Assembly (NCBI GenBank): GCA_903844385.1
Contig: CAIMTJ010000057.1
Coordinates: 1-42,513 of the forward strand
Reading direction: 5' to 3'
From: an uncultured Burkholderiales bacterium
Lineage (GTDB): Bacteria; Pseudomonadota; Gammaproteobacteria; Burkholderiales; Burkholderiaceae_C
DNA: 42,513 nucleotides
A program made the translations under genes and the position numbers. The notes below the pieces were generated by a model. The model was not told the origin of the DNA and made no database searches. It was given only the letters and a program-made list of their open reading frames with translations. Every line of letters starts with the position of its first letter. Position 1 is the first letter of the stretch. Below, piece by piece: positions 15,993-23,794 of this stretch.

Positions 15993-17765
15993 ATGAACGA
16001 CATCCCAGTTGACTCCTTTTGGCAGCGTTTTAGGCGGGTGTTGCCGTATTTCTCCAAGCCCTTGAGCGTTTGGGTGTCGGCCGTGGTGTCCGTGATCGTC
16101 GTCTCGGCTTCCGAGCCCATGATTCCGGCGCTCTTAAAGCCGCTGCTCGATCACGGCTTTGTCTCCGGGTCCTTGAATTTGTGGCTGGTGCCCGTGGCCA
16201 TCCTCACCCTCTTTACCGTTCGGGGCTTGGGCGCCTTCATCGCCCAGGTCTCTTTGGCCAAAATTGCCAATGTGGGGGTGCTGTCTTTGCGCCGCGATAT
16301 GTTTGAGAAGTTGCAACAAGCCCACCCGAGCCTTTATGCCTTGCAAGCGGGCAGCGCCATGGCCAACACCCTGGTCTTTGAAGTGCAAAACGGGGCAGGC
16401 ACCTTGGTCAATGCTTTTTTAAGCCTCACCCGAGACTCCCTCACCTTGGTGTTTTTAGCGGGTTATTTGCTGTACTTGAATTGGAAACTGAGCCTGATTG
16501 TGGCGCTCTTGTTGCCCGCGGTGGCTTGGGTGATGCGGGTGTTGACCCACCGGCTCACGCGGCTGACTTACTTGAGCCAAGCCAGCACCGACGCGCTGGC
16601 CTATGCGGTGGAGGAAAACGCGCTGGCCTACCGAGAAGTGCGACTCCAAGGCGCGCAAGCGCAACAAACGCGCCGATTCACCCAACTCGCACAGGCCTTA
16701 CAGTCCCTCGTGATGAAGGGCATGGTGTCCTCGGCGGCCATCACCCCGCTCACCCAAATTCTCTCCGCCGTGGCCTTGTCGGCCGTCATCAGTGTGGCGC
16801 TTTTTCAAAGCGGCACGGATGGCACCACCGTGGGTGGGTTTGCCTCCTTTGTCACGGCGATGTTGATGCTCGTGGCCCCCATCAAGCACTTGTCCGAGGT
16901 GGCAGCCCCCATCACCCGGGGATTGGGCGCCATTGAGCGAGGGCTGGATTTGATTGAAAAAACCCCCAACCAAGAAGAAGGTGACTTTGAACTGCACAAA
17001 GCGCGTGGCTTGGTGGAGTTCAAGGCGGTGAGCGTGCGCTACCACGCGGACAGACCAGCCGCGCTTGAAGATCTGAACCTGGTCGTGAACCCTGGCGAAG
17101 TGCTGGCCATCGTGGGTGAATCGGGTTCGGGTAAAACCACCTTGGCCAATTTGCTCCCGAGACTCGTGGACACGCACTCGGGTGTTGTGCTGATCGACGG
17201 CGTGGCGATTCGAGACTGGCGCTTGAAAAGCCTCAGACAGCAAATTGCTTTGGTGAGTCAAAACGTGATTGTGCTCAACGACACCTTGCTCAACAACGTC
17301 ATGCTCGGACAAGAAGCGGATCCCCAGCGAGCCTTGCAGTGCTTGGAAGCGGCCAATTTGGGCGATCACCTCCAAACCTTGCCGCTGGGGGTGAACACCC
17401 TGGTGGGCCACAATGCCTCGCAACTCTCGGGCGGACAGCGCCAGCGCTTGGCCATCGCCAGAGCGCTCTACAAGGACGCGCCCATCCTCTTGCTCGATGA
17501 AGCCACATCGGCACTGGACAACGAATCCGAGCGACTGGTGCAAGAAGCCCTGAACCGCTTGACCGTGGGCAGAACCACGCTGGTGATTGCCCACCGCTTG
17601 TCCACCATCGAGCACGCCCACCGAATCGTGGTCTTGGTCAAGGGCAAAATCGTCGAGATGGGCACGCATGCACAATTGTTGTCCCTGGGCCGAGTCTATG
17701 CCTCCTACTTCAAGCTCGGACAGATCACGCCCACGCAGACCGCTTCACTCAATCCCAAGGAGTGA
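15993..17765 (+). CDS. msbA: Lipid A flippase MsbA (ABC transporter, permease-ATPase fusion)
   Basis: A 590-residue ABC half-transporter. The frame opens at 15894, but MNDIPVDSFWQRFRRVLPYF at 15993 is the natural start. The N-terminal half (about 20-310) has six membrane spans. The ATPase half contains Walker A GESGSGKTT (about 374), signature LSGGQRQR (about 476), Walker B ILLLDEATSALD (about 498) and the switch histidine in IAHRLST (about 532). Acting as a homodimer in the inner membrane, it flips lipid A-core to the periplasmic face. Its 3' end overlaps the convergent cupin gene by 17 nt. lpxK, its usual genetic partner in enterics, is 24 kb away in this window. Confidence 0.93.
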   Translation: MNDIPVDSFWQRFRRVLPYFSKPLSVWVSAVVSVIVVSASEPMIPALLKPLLDHGFVSGSLNLWLVPVAILTLFTVRGLGAFIAQVSLAKIANVGVLSLRRDMFEKLQQAHPSLYALQAGSAMANTLVFEVQNGAGTLVNAFLSLTRDSLTLVFLAGYLLYLNWKLSLIVALLLPAVAWVMRVLTHRLTRLTYLSQASTDALAYAVEENALAYREVRLQGAQAQQTRRFTQLAQALQSLVMKGMVSSAAITPLTQILSAVALSAVISVALFQSGTDGTTVGGFASFVTAMLMLVAPIKHLSEVAAPITRGLGAIERGLDLIEKTPNQEEGDFELHKARGLVEFKAVSVRYHADRPAALEDLNLVVNPGEVLAIVGESGSGKTTLANLLPRLVDTHSGVVLIDGVAIRDWRLKSLRQQIALVSQNVIVLNDTLLNNVMLGQEADPQRALQCLEAANLGDHLQTLPLGVNTLVGHNASQLSGGQRQRLAIARALYKDAPILLLDEATSALDNESERLVQEALNRLTVGRTTLVIAHRLSTIEHAHRIVVLVKGKIVEMGTHAQLLSLGRVYASYFKLGQITPTQTASLNPKE

Positions 17766-18246
17766 CACTGGGGACCTCGCAAGGTCCTTCAACGGCGATG
17801 GAGCCAAAATCTGCGGGTCCCACAATTTCCAAGTACTCCATGTCAGGCGAGTAGTCAAAGAGATAGTGCACGATGCCAGGACGCTGGTGCACGCAGTCAC
17901 CAGCCTTGACCAAGGTGGGCTTGTCCTCGTACATGAAGCGCGCCCAACCCTTGAGCATGTAGACAATCTGAAACTGGGCCACATGGTAGTGCCAACCGGT
18001 GCCATCGGTGGGGGGTAAGTTGGCCTTGGCAATGTGGGCAATCACCTGGCCGTGGGTGGCTTGGGCCACCCCGAGATCTTTGTAGACAAAGAAGTCGCGC
18101 AAACCACCAGGCAAGAAATGGCTGTCCTCGGCCTTGACGTGAGAGAACTCGGTGGATGCGGGCTGCTCGGGGGGCTTCGCGTGCAAGGACTCATCCGGCC
18201 TTGGGGTGAGACGACTGGGGTTGAGTGGGGGGGTCACAGCATTCAT
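17749..18246 (-). CDS. Cupin domain-containing protein
   Basis: A 165-residue single-domain cupin. The core reads GTGWHYHVAQFQIVYMLKGWARFMYED, that is motif 1 with the G(x)nHxH metal ligands, and GDCVHQRPGIVHYLFDYSPDMEYLEI with the motif 2 histidine. The first 45 residues are Pro-rich and probably flexible. Many such proteins are small metal-dependent dioxygenases or sensors; the reaction cannot be told. Its start codon follows directly after the stop of nothing on this strand, and its gene lies immediately downstream of no other; the next gene leftward is convergent msbA, overlapped by 17 nt. It abuts the GST gene to the right (whose stop is at 18247), so GST and cupin are probably cotranscribed. 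Confidence 0.85.
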   Translation of the reverse strand: MNAVTPPLNPSRLTPRPDESLHAKPPEQPASTEFSHVKAEDSHFLPGGLRDFFVYKDLGVAQATHGQVIAHIAKANLPPTDGTGWHYHVAQFQIVYMLKGWARFMYEDKPTLVKAGDCVHQRPGIVHYLFDYSPDMEYLEIVGPADFGSIAVEGPCEVPSVTPWD

Positions 18247-18903
18247 TTAAAACTCCACTTCTAGTTCAACAATGTCCTCGGGCTCGGCTTTGGCGGCCTC
18301 AATCCACTCCTGGACTGCAGGCATCTTCAAAATCTCTTGACAATAGGCCTCGCACACCGGGTCCAGGCTCACACCGTAGGTGCGCAGTCGCGTGACCACA
18401 GGCGCGAACATCGCATCGGCCAAGGTCGCTTTTTGACCAAACAAGTACGGACCCTTGTAGGCCTTTAAACAGTCGGTCCAAATCTCAAAGATCCGCTCCA
18501 AATCCGATTTCGCCTTGGCCCAGACCTTGAACCCCTTGAACTGGGCTTTGATATTCATGGGCAGCGATGCGCGCATCGCTGAAAAACCCGAGTGCATCTC
18601 ACCACACACCGCACGACAATGGGCACGGCGCACAGAATTGGACGGCAAGAGTCCCGCTTTTGGTGCGATCTCATTCAAATACTCACCAATGGCCAGGGTG
18701 TCCCAGACCTTGACTCGGCCGTGATTCAAACACGGCACCAAGATCGAGGGTGAGAGCAAAAGCAACTCGGCACGGGCAATCGCAGAGTCACTCTCCACCA
18801 TCACTTCGGTGAAGGGCAAGCCCGACATTTTGAGCATCAGCCAGCCGCGCATCGACCACGACGAATAATTCTTGCTGCTCAGCGTCAACGTGGTGGTGCT
18901 CAT
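18247..18903 (-). CDS. Glutathione S-transferase family protein
   Basis: The frame is open to 19149, but Met 18903 has an excellent Shine-Dalgarno (AAGGAGG, spacing 9), giving 218 residues. The N-terminal thioredoxin-like domain begins TLTLSSKNYSSWSMRGWLML and includes ILVPCLNHGRVKVWDTLAIGEYL, with the cis-Pro loop and the Asp-Thr pair that binds the glutathione gamma-glutamyl group. The C-terminal helical domain follows, with PYLFGQKATLADAMFAP. Cytoplasmic; conjugates or reduces electrophiles with glutathione, substrate unknown. The cupin gene begins directly after its stop. An inverted repeat lies 41-58 nt upstream of its start. Confidence 0.9.
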   Translation of the reverse strand: MSTTTLTLSSKNYSSWSMRGWLMLKMSGLPFTEVMVESDSAIARAELLLLSPSILVPCLNHGRVKVWDTLAIGEYLNEIAPKAGLLPSNSVRRAHCRAVCGEMHSGFSAMRASLPMNIKAQFKGFKVWAKAKSDLERIFEIWTDCLKAYKGPYLFGQKATLADAMFAPVVTRLRTYGVSLDPVCEAYCQEILKMPAVQEWIEAAKAEPEDIVELEVEF

Positions 18904-18943
18904 GGCGAATTGGCCTCCTTGTGTAGCATGGGCTTGCAAAAAA

Positions 18944-18961
18944 TATGCCATATAAGGCATA
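18944..18961. promoter_or_regulatory. Inverted repeat between divergent GST and phaZ genes
   Basis: TATGCC (18944-18949) and GGCATA (18956-18961) are exact complements around a 6-nt AT spacer. It sits 41 nt from the GST start and about 95 nt from the phaZ start, a fitting place for a shared operator. No regulator gene is next to it. Confidence 0.35.
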
Positions 18962-19056
18962 ACTTTTGCTTGAAGCGATGTAGCCCATTCATCAGCCGAG
19001 ATGAGGGATGGACTTGAACCCGCCGCTTTACCCGTCAAAGAAAAGACCACGCCGTG

Positions 19057-20283
19057 ATGTATCAACAATTTGACAACTTGGCGCGCATGCGCCAGCCCCT
19101 TCGAGATTTTTCCGAGCTCAGCAAAGACTGGTTGAGCCATTGGCGGCACTTCTCAGACAGCCCCCTCATGCGCAAGTGCTTGGGCCTGCACGAGCAAGTC
19201 GCTCTTTTGGGCTTCACGCATGAGCGAGAAGAGTTCGACATCCAGCCCATCGTGGACGCTCGGGGATGGGCCCATGAGGTGGTCCAAGAAGAGGTCTGGC
19301 GCACCGACTTTTGCCATTTGCTGCGCTTTAAAAAGCGCCACAGCCAACACGAGCCACGCGTGCTCTTGGTCGCACCCATGTCGGGGCACTTTGCCACCTT
19401 GCTGCGCGGCACGATCCAAGCCTTGGTGCAAGACCACGAGGTGTTGGTGACCGACTGGATCAATATCCGGGACGTCTCACCCCAAGCGGGCGAATTCGAT
19501 CTGGACACCTACACGGGGCAATTGATCGCGATGCTCCAGCACATGGGACCTGGTGCCCATTTGATCGGGGTGTGCCAGCCAACGGTCTCCTGCTTGGCCG
19601 CCACCGCTGTGATGTCAGCCAGCCAAGACGCGTGCGTGCCTTGGAGCCTCACCTTGATGGCAGGCCCCATCGACACGCGTCAAAACCCCACCCGGGTCAA
19701 CGCTCTGGCCAAGAGCAAAAGCATTGAATGGTTCAAGGACAATTTGGTGAGCCCCGTGCCCATAGGGTATGCTGGTGCAGGGCGTGAGGTCTACCCCGGT
19801 TTTGTGCAAGTCGGGGCCTTTTTGAACATGAATCTCGAGCGCCACCAAAAGTCCCTTCAGCGCCTCTTGCACTTGCGCGCCTCGGGTCAAGACCAAGAGG
19901 CTCAGCCGATCTACGACTTTTACAAAGAGTATTTTGCGGTGATGGATTTGCCAGGCAAGTTCTACTTGGAAACGGTCAAAGAGATTTTTCAAGACCATGC
20001 CTTGCCCTTGGGGCGCCTTCGCTACCAAGGCGAGACGGTGCAGCCGCAGCGCATCAAAAAACCCTTCCTCTTGACCATCGAAGGCGAGCGAGACGACATC
20101 TGCGGCCAAGGCCAAACCATGGCCGCGCAAGATCTCTGCTCGGGCATCCCCGCTTGGAAAAAAACCCACCACCTGCAAGCTGGGGTGGGCCACTACGGGG
20201 TTTTCAGTGGCCACAAATGGAGCACACAAATCTACCCCGTGGTCAGGCACCATATCCAAAACGCCCAGTCCCTGTTCGAGTGA
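19057..20283 (+). CDS. phaZ: Intracellular polyhydroxyalkanoate depolymerase PhaZ
   Basis: A 408-residue alpha/beta-hydrolase that mobilises stored poly-3-hydroxybutyrate granules in the cytoplasm. It aligns with the Cupriavidus PhaZ1 type: start MYQQFDN, VLLVAPMSGHFATLLRGTI, VTDWINIRDV, the Cys-type nucleophile elbow GVCQPTV (C173), GPIDTRQNPT, FEW-like IEWFKDN, Asp346/347 in EGERDDICGQGQT, and His379 in GVGHYGVFSG. The catalytic triad is therefore intact and Cys-based. ATG 19057 is preferred over the GTG one codon earlier. Its presence implies that the organism makes PHA; synthase genes are not in the window. Confidence 0.95.
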   Translation: MYQQFDNLARMRQPLRDFSELSKDWLSHWRHFSDSPLMRKCLGLHEQVALLGFTHEREEFDIQPIVDARGWAHEVVQEEVWRTDFCHLLRFKKRHSQHEPRVLLVAPMSGHFATLLRGTIQALVQDHEVLVTDWINIRDVSPQAGEFDLDTYTGQLIAMLQHMGPGAHLIGVCQPTVSCLAATAVMSASQDACVPWSLTLMAGPIDTRQNPTRVNALAKSKSIEWFKDNLVSPVPIGYAGAGREVYPGFVQVGAFLNMNLERHQKSLQRLLHLRASGQDQEAQPIYDFYKEYFAVMDLPGKFYLETVKEIFQDHALPLGRLRYQGETVQPQRIKKPFLLTIEGERDDICGQGQTMAAQDLCSGIPAWKKTHHLQAGVGHYGVFSGHKWSTQIYPVVRHHIQNAQSLFE

Positions 20284-20317
20284 ATGCCAGGCCTCGTGGT
20301 GGGCCCCATCGCTTGGT

Positions 20318-20347
20318 GCACCCTATCGTTGGGCACCCTATCGTTGT
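20318..20347. repeat. 15-bp tandem direct repeat, two copies
   Basis: GCACCCTATCGTTG followed by G (20318-20332) or T (20333-20347) is repeated head to tail in the 108-nt convergent gap between phaZ and the glycosyltransferase gene. It has no coding role and no terminator shape. Confidence 0.8.
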
Positions 20348-20391
20348 GCAGCTCCTCAGCTCGTCTGCGCTGGCTCTAACGACGCGGGCCT

Positions 20392-21558
20392 TCAGCCCTG
20401 CGGATGGCTCAAGACCTGGTTCACGGCCGCCAAGACCGCTTGGGCGCTCGGATTGAGCACCCGCGCACACCAACTCACCGCATGGTAAGAGGCGGGTTGG
20501 TCAATGACAAACCACACCAGCGTTGGCACCTTGAGCGCGACAGCCATGTGATAAGGCCCCGAGTCTGTGCTTAAAAAAAGCTCACACGCCGCGATCAAAC
20601 CACTCAACTGCGTGAGCGAGCCCGTGCCCGCAGCGTTATAGAGGCGCGGCGCTGGATCCAGGCGCCCCGCTTGTGCGTCTAGGGCCTGGCGAAATGCCTG
20701 GCGAAATGCCTGGATAAAAGCCTCATTGACCTCGTGCTCAAAGGGTGCACCCGTGAGCACCAAGTCAAACGTGTGCTCACGGGCCAACAGGACCAGGGCT
20801 TGAACCAAATCGGACACAGCCGGTCGCTTGCCCAGCGCATCGGGGGTCCCGCAGCCAATGTTCAAACCCCAAAGCGCGCGCTTGGGGCTTGAGGGCTGCT
20901 CGGGCAGAGCCAGACTGAGCAAGGCTTGGGCGTGCGCCTTGGCGTGCGCTGGAGCCTCGAGCTCGATGGGGGTGGCTTGGCGTTGCAGCCCCAGGGCGCT
21001 CAACACCACCAGGTCGCGCTCGGTGTAGTCCATGGGCGAGATCAAGCCTTGTTTTTTCATGAAAGCGGACATGCTCACCGAGCATTGTGTGTAAAACCAA
21101 GCCCGCGGCCAAAACTGATTCACCCCCAGCGTTTGAATGGCACGCTGATGAGGCGGTGTTTGTCGCTGGGTGAGCATTCGCTTGAGCCGCCAAGTCAGCC
21201 AAGCGGTTCTCAGGCCATGCATCTCAAAATCAATGATCCAGTCAATGTCGTGCTCGACACAGATCGTGAAGGCTTGATGCACAAGTTGGGACAGGGGCAC
21301 ACGCTTGGCGCTCGGGTTTTGGGGAGAGCCTTCGCGCACGGTGATGAAATGCGCGCTCGCGAGCAAGGGATGGGCTGCGATCAAGTCCTGGGTCGGGTAG
21401 CCCGGGTGCTTGCTTAAAAACAGCAAGTGCAGCTCCACTTCGGGCCACGCGTCTTTCATCACCCGCCAAGCCACCGAGCTTCGCAGCAAATCCCCCACCC
21501 CAAGGCTATGGGACTTGAGCATCAAGACTCGACGGGGAGGTTGGAGGCGCTCAACCAT
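20392..21558 (-). CDS. Glycosyltransferase family 9 (heptosyltransferase-like)
   Basis: The frame opens at 21735; the family-typical start is Met 21558 (MVERLQPPRRVLMLKSHSLG), giving 388 residues. GT9 features are VLMLKSHSLGVGDLLRSSVAWRVM-type entry with an AWPEVELHLL strand, GLNIGCGTPD in the middle, and the donor-site region around CELFLSTDSGPYHMAVAL near the C-terminus. Heptosyltransferases add ADP-heptose to LPS inner core at the cytoplasmic face; which sugar is used here is unknown. The start overlaps the end of the preceding GT4 gene by 8 nt. A 12-bp tandem repeat gives QAFRQAFRQA at about residues 280-290. Confidence 0.87.
   Translation of the reverse strand: MVERLQPPRRVLMLKSHSLGVGDLLRSSVAWRVMKDAWPEVELHLLFLSKHPGYPTQDLIAAHPLLASAHFITVREGSPQNPSAKRVPLSQLVHQAFTICVEHDIDWIIDFEMHGLRTAWLTWRLKRMLTQRQTPPHQRAIQTLGVNQFWPRAWFYTQCSVSMSAFMKKQGLISPMDYTERDLVVLSALGLQRQATPIELEAPAHAKAHAQALLSLALPEQPSSPKRALWGLNIGCGTPDALGKRPAVSDLVQALVLLAREHTFDLVLTGAPFEHEVNEAFIQAFRQAFRQALDAQAGRLDPAPRLYNAAGTGSLTQLSGLIAACELFLSTDSGPYHMAVALKVPTLVWFVIDQPASYHAVSWCARVLNPSAQAVLAAVNQVLSHPQG
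20684..20719. repeat. In-frame 12-bp tandem repeat in the GT9 gene
   Basis: GCCTGGCGAAAT occurs twice exactly (20684-20695, 20696-20707), followed by a degenerate third copy. It encodes repeating Q-A-F-R on the minus strand. Confidence 0.85.
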
Positions 21559-23017
21559 GCGAGCTGTCCTTGGCACGCTGGGTGCTTTGCAAGACCTCGC
21601 GGTAAACCGCTTCTTGCGCCAAGCACACGCTTGGCCAGTTGCGCTCTTGTGACCAGGCCCAGGCACGCTCGCCCAAGGCGACGGCTGTGAGCGGCTCGAG
21701 CACCGCTTCAATGGCTTGCGCCAATGCTCCCACATCTCGCGGGTCAGCCAACACCCACGCCTCTTGCCGGTGCGTGAGCTCGCTGGCGATCCCGCAAAAC
21801 GCTGGCGCGCTCACCACCACCGCTCGCGCCCAAGACATGGCTTCGAGCACCACCATGCCAAAGGTGTCTTCCAAGGTGGGGTGCACGAGCGCATCACAGG
21901 CCCAGTAAGCCGGGGCCACATCGCTCATGGCACCGAGCCACGACACGCGCGCATCCAACCCCAAACTCGCAGACAAAGCGCGCGCACTCGCACTCGAGGC
22001 GCCTCGACCCACCACCATCAAACCAACGCTTGCTGGCACCTGCGCCAAGGCCTTCAAGAGGGCATGCAGGCCTTTTTTCTTGTCATCGTGTCCGACCCAA
22101 AGCAACCAGTGGGTGAGGCTTGAGCTTTGATCCAGGCCTGGGGCCTGATCCAAGCCGGTTAGCCCCAGGCCCAGGCGCGCGCGCGCTTTGAGCTCACCAG
22201 ACATCAAGGCCGGGGCATTGAAGTGGGCGCGGTCCTGAAGGGCACCGGTCCCATCAAGTCCACCAGGCCCCTTTGGGCAATCCGGCCACAACACCTGGCG
22301 CCAATCAAGGCGAGCGAGCCCGGGTGTTTGAAAAGCACCGTGTTGGTCATGGGTGGGCTTGGCATGGGTGGGCTGCGCATGGGTGAGCTCAAGCTCAGAC
22401 TGCGCTTGTTGCCACCACCCATCTGCACCCCAGACCCCCGGCATCAAGGTGTGCACCCGCCGAGCATCGAGGGGGAAGTGCTCGAGCAGCTGCTCGGTGA
22501 GCGTCATCGATACACTGGTGATGTGACGCTGGGCATGGCGCCCCGTGAGACTCAGTCTCGCTTTTTCCAGCCACAAATAGCTCAACAGCCGAGGACTCAA
22601 GAGCACATTGAGCCACTTGAGGGCGATCAACAAGAGGGAACGCGCGCGCGAACCCAAGACCCTCGTGAGCCACGCTGCAGCACTCGGGTTGAGCGTGAAG
22701 TAGTGAATCCACACCGGCAAGACGTGCACGGTTTGAACCTCACCGTGCCAGGTGTTTTCATGGGCGTGCACGATATCGAAACCCACGCGGGTTTGCCGCC
22801 AAGTTTCCCAGGCGTACCACCACTGGTTGACAAAACGCGGGCGCTTGAAGGGTTGACTGATGAGATGGTAATGCACGTGAGGCCAGTGGTGCTCAATGCG
22901 CTGGGCAAACACGTGCACCTCGTGCCGCGCGGCCAAGCCCTCTACCAAGGCCATGGCGTAGTGCTCAGCCCCACCGGCTTTGGGGGAAAACTCACGGGTG
23001 AGCATCGCAACCTTCAA
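21551..23017 (-). CDS. Glycosyltransferase family 4
   Basis: A 488-residue GT-B glycosyltransferase. The N-terminal acceptor domain starts KVAMLTREFSPKAGGAEHY and includes FDIVHAHENTWHGEVQTVH. The C-terminal donor domain has LLWVGHDDKKKGLHALLKAL, VSWLGAMSDVAPAYWACDALVHPTLEDTFGMVVLEAM, with the E-x7-E nucleotide-sugar motif. Between them, residues about 200-300, lies a low-complexity insert containing THAQP-THAKP-THDQH repeats and Gly/Leu/Asp-rich text, which makes the protein about 100 residues longer than usual. The start overlaps the deacetylase stop by 4 nt (ATGA) and the end overlaps the GT9 start by 8 nt. Together they look like an LPS or surface-glycan module. Confidence 0.88.
   Translation of the reverse strand: MKVAMLTREFSPKAGGAEHYAMALVEGLAARHEVHVFAQRIEHHWPHVHYHLISQPFKRPRFVNQWWYAWETWRQTRVGFDIVHAHENTWHGEVQTVHVLPVWIHYFTLNPSAAAWLTRVLGSRARSLLLIALKWLNVLLSPRLLSYLWLEKARLSLTGRHAQRHITSVSMTLTEQLLEHFPLDARRVHTLMPGVWGADGWWQQAQSELELTHAQPTHAKPTHDQHGAFQTPGLARLDWRQVLWPDCPKGPGGLDGTGALQDRAHFNAPALMSGELKARARLGLGLTGLDQAPGLDQSSSLTHWLLWVGHDDKKKGLHALLKALAQVPASVGLMVVGRGASSASARALSASLGLDARVSWLGAMSDVAPAYWACDALVHPTLEDTFGMVVLEAMSWARAVVVSAPAFCGIASELTHRQEAWVLADPRDVGALAQAIEAVLEPLTAVALGERAWAWSQERNWPSVCLAQEAVYREVLQSTQRAKDSSHG
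22348..22392. repeat. In-frame 15-bp tandem repeat in the GT4 gene
   Basis: Three units of 15 bp begin CATGGGTGGGCT, CATGGGTGGGCT and CATGGGTGAGCT (22348, 22363, 22378), encoding T-H-A/D-x-P/H repeats. The reading frame is preserved because the unit is a multiple of three. Confidence 0.85.
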
Positions 23018-23778
23018 GCCGCACTCGCTTGGCCAACGCCTTGAGCACGGCGCCCATGTCGATCCTCATAAGGGGTCAGCAGTTTGAGTAAAAACTGGGG
23101 CCAGTGGGTCGAACGCACGACAGGCACGCGCGCGAGCTCGAACCACTGAGCGGGCTCACGCGAGCCCACCTTCTCGCGCGAGCGCAGCGTGGTGGTTGCA
23201 CCGAGGTAGCCCGCTTCTTGAACCAGCGTGCGGTGCGCGGCATTGAACTCACCATAGGGGTAACAAAACTGGGTCACAGCCTCACCCGTGATCTCCTCGA
23301 GCTCGGCTTTGGAGTGCGTGATTTCTGCTCGGGCTTGAGCGTCGGTGCAGCTCAAAAGCCGCGCGTGGCTGCAGGTGTGGGAGCCCACCTCCAGGCCCGC
23401 ACGAGCCCAGGCTCGGAGCTCTTGGCCACTCATCAAGGCACTGCGGGGCACCCCACCAGCTCGGTCCCACACATTGCTCGCCCCCAGTAAGCCAGAGACC
23501 GCATAAACCGTGGCGCTGAAGCCCAAGCGGCGCAACACCGGCAGCGCGTGAGTGAGATTGTTTTGATAGCCGTCATCAAAGGTGATGCCCACCACCCGCC
23601 CCGAACGCTCACCGCGCAAATAGGGCATCAACTCGGTCATCGACAAGCCCTGGTAGCCTAAGCGATGCAGCCAAGCCATTTGCGACTCAAAATGCGCCAA
23701 GGGCACCGAGAGGCTTCGGTAGGGCGAGGGGCTTGGGGGTGGGGTGGCGATTTGGTGGTAGGTCAGAATCGGAATCAC
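23014..23778 (-). CDS. Polysaccharide deacetylase family protein
   Basis: A NodB-homology protein of the carbohydrate esterase 4 type. GTG 23778 is preferred (254 aa, IPILTYHQIA start, GGAG eight nucleotides upstream); the ATG at 23814 would overlap rng by 20 nt. Motif 1 is GITFDDGYQNN (TFDDG, Asp pair), and motif 2 is EVGSHTCSHARL (SHxxxH metal histidines); QFCYPYGEFN is motif 3. No signal peptide is seen, so it probably acts in the cytoplasm or is membrane-bound through partners. It begins 16 nt after rng and overlaps the GT4 gene by 4 nt, so it likely deacetylates a sugar in glycan assembly with those transferases. Confidence 0.9.
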   Translation of the reverse strand: MIPILTYHQIATPPPSPSPYRSLSVPLAHFESQMAWLHRLGYQGLSMTELMPYLRGERSGRVVGITFDDGYQNNLTHALPVLRRLGFSATVYAVSGLLGASNVWDRAGGVPRSALMSGQELRAWARAGLEVGSHTCSHARLLSCTDAQARAEITHSKAELEEITGEAVTQFCYPYGEFNAAHRTLVQEAGYLGATTTLRSREKVGSREPAQWFELARVPVVRSTHWPQFLLKLLTPYEDRHGRRAQGVGQASAA

Positions 23779-23794
23779 GCAGCTGTCTCCTCGC

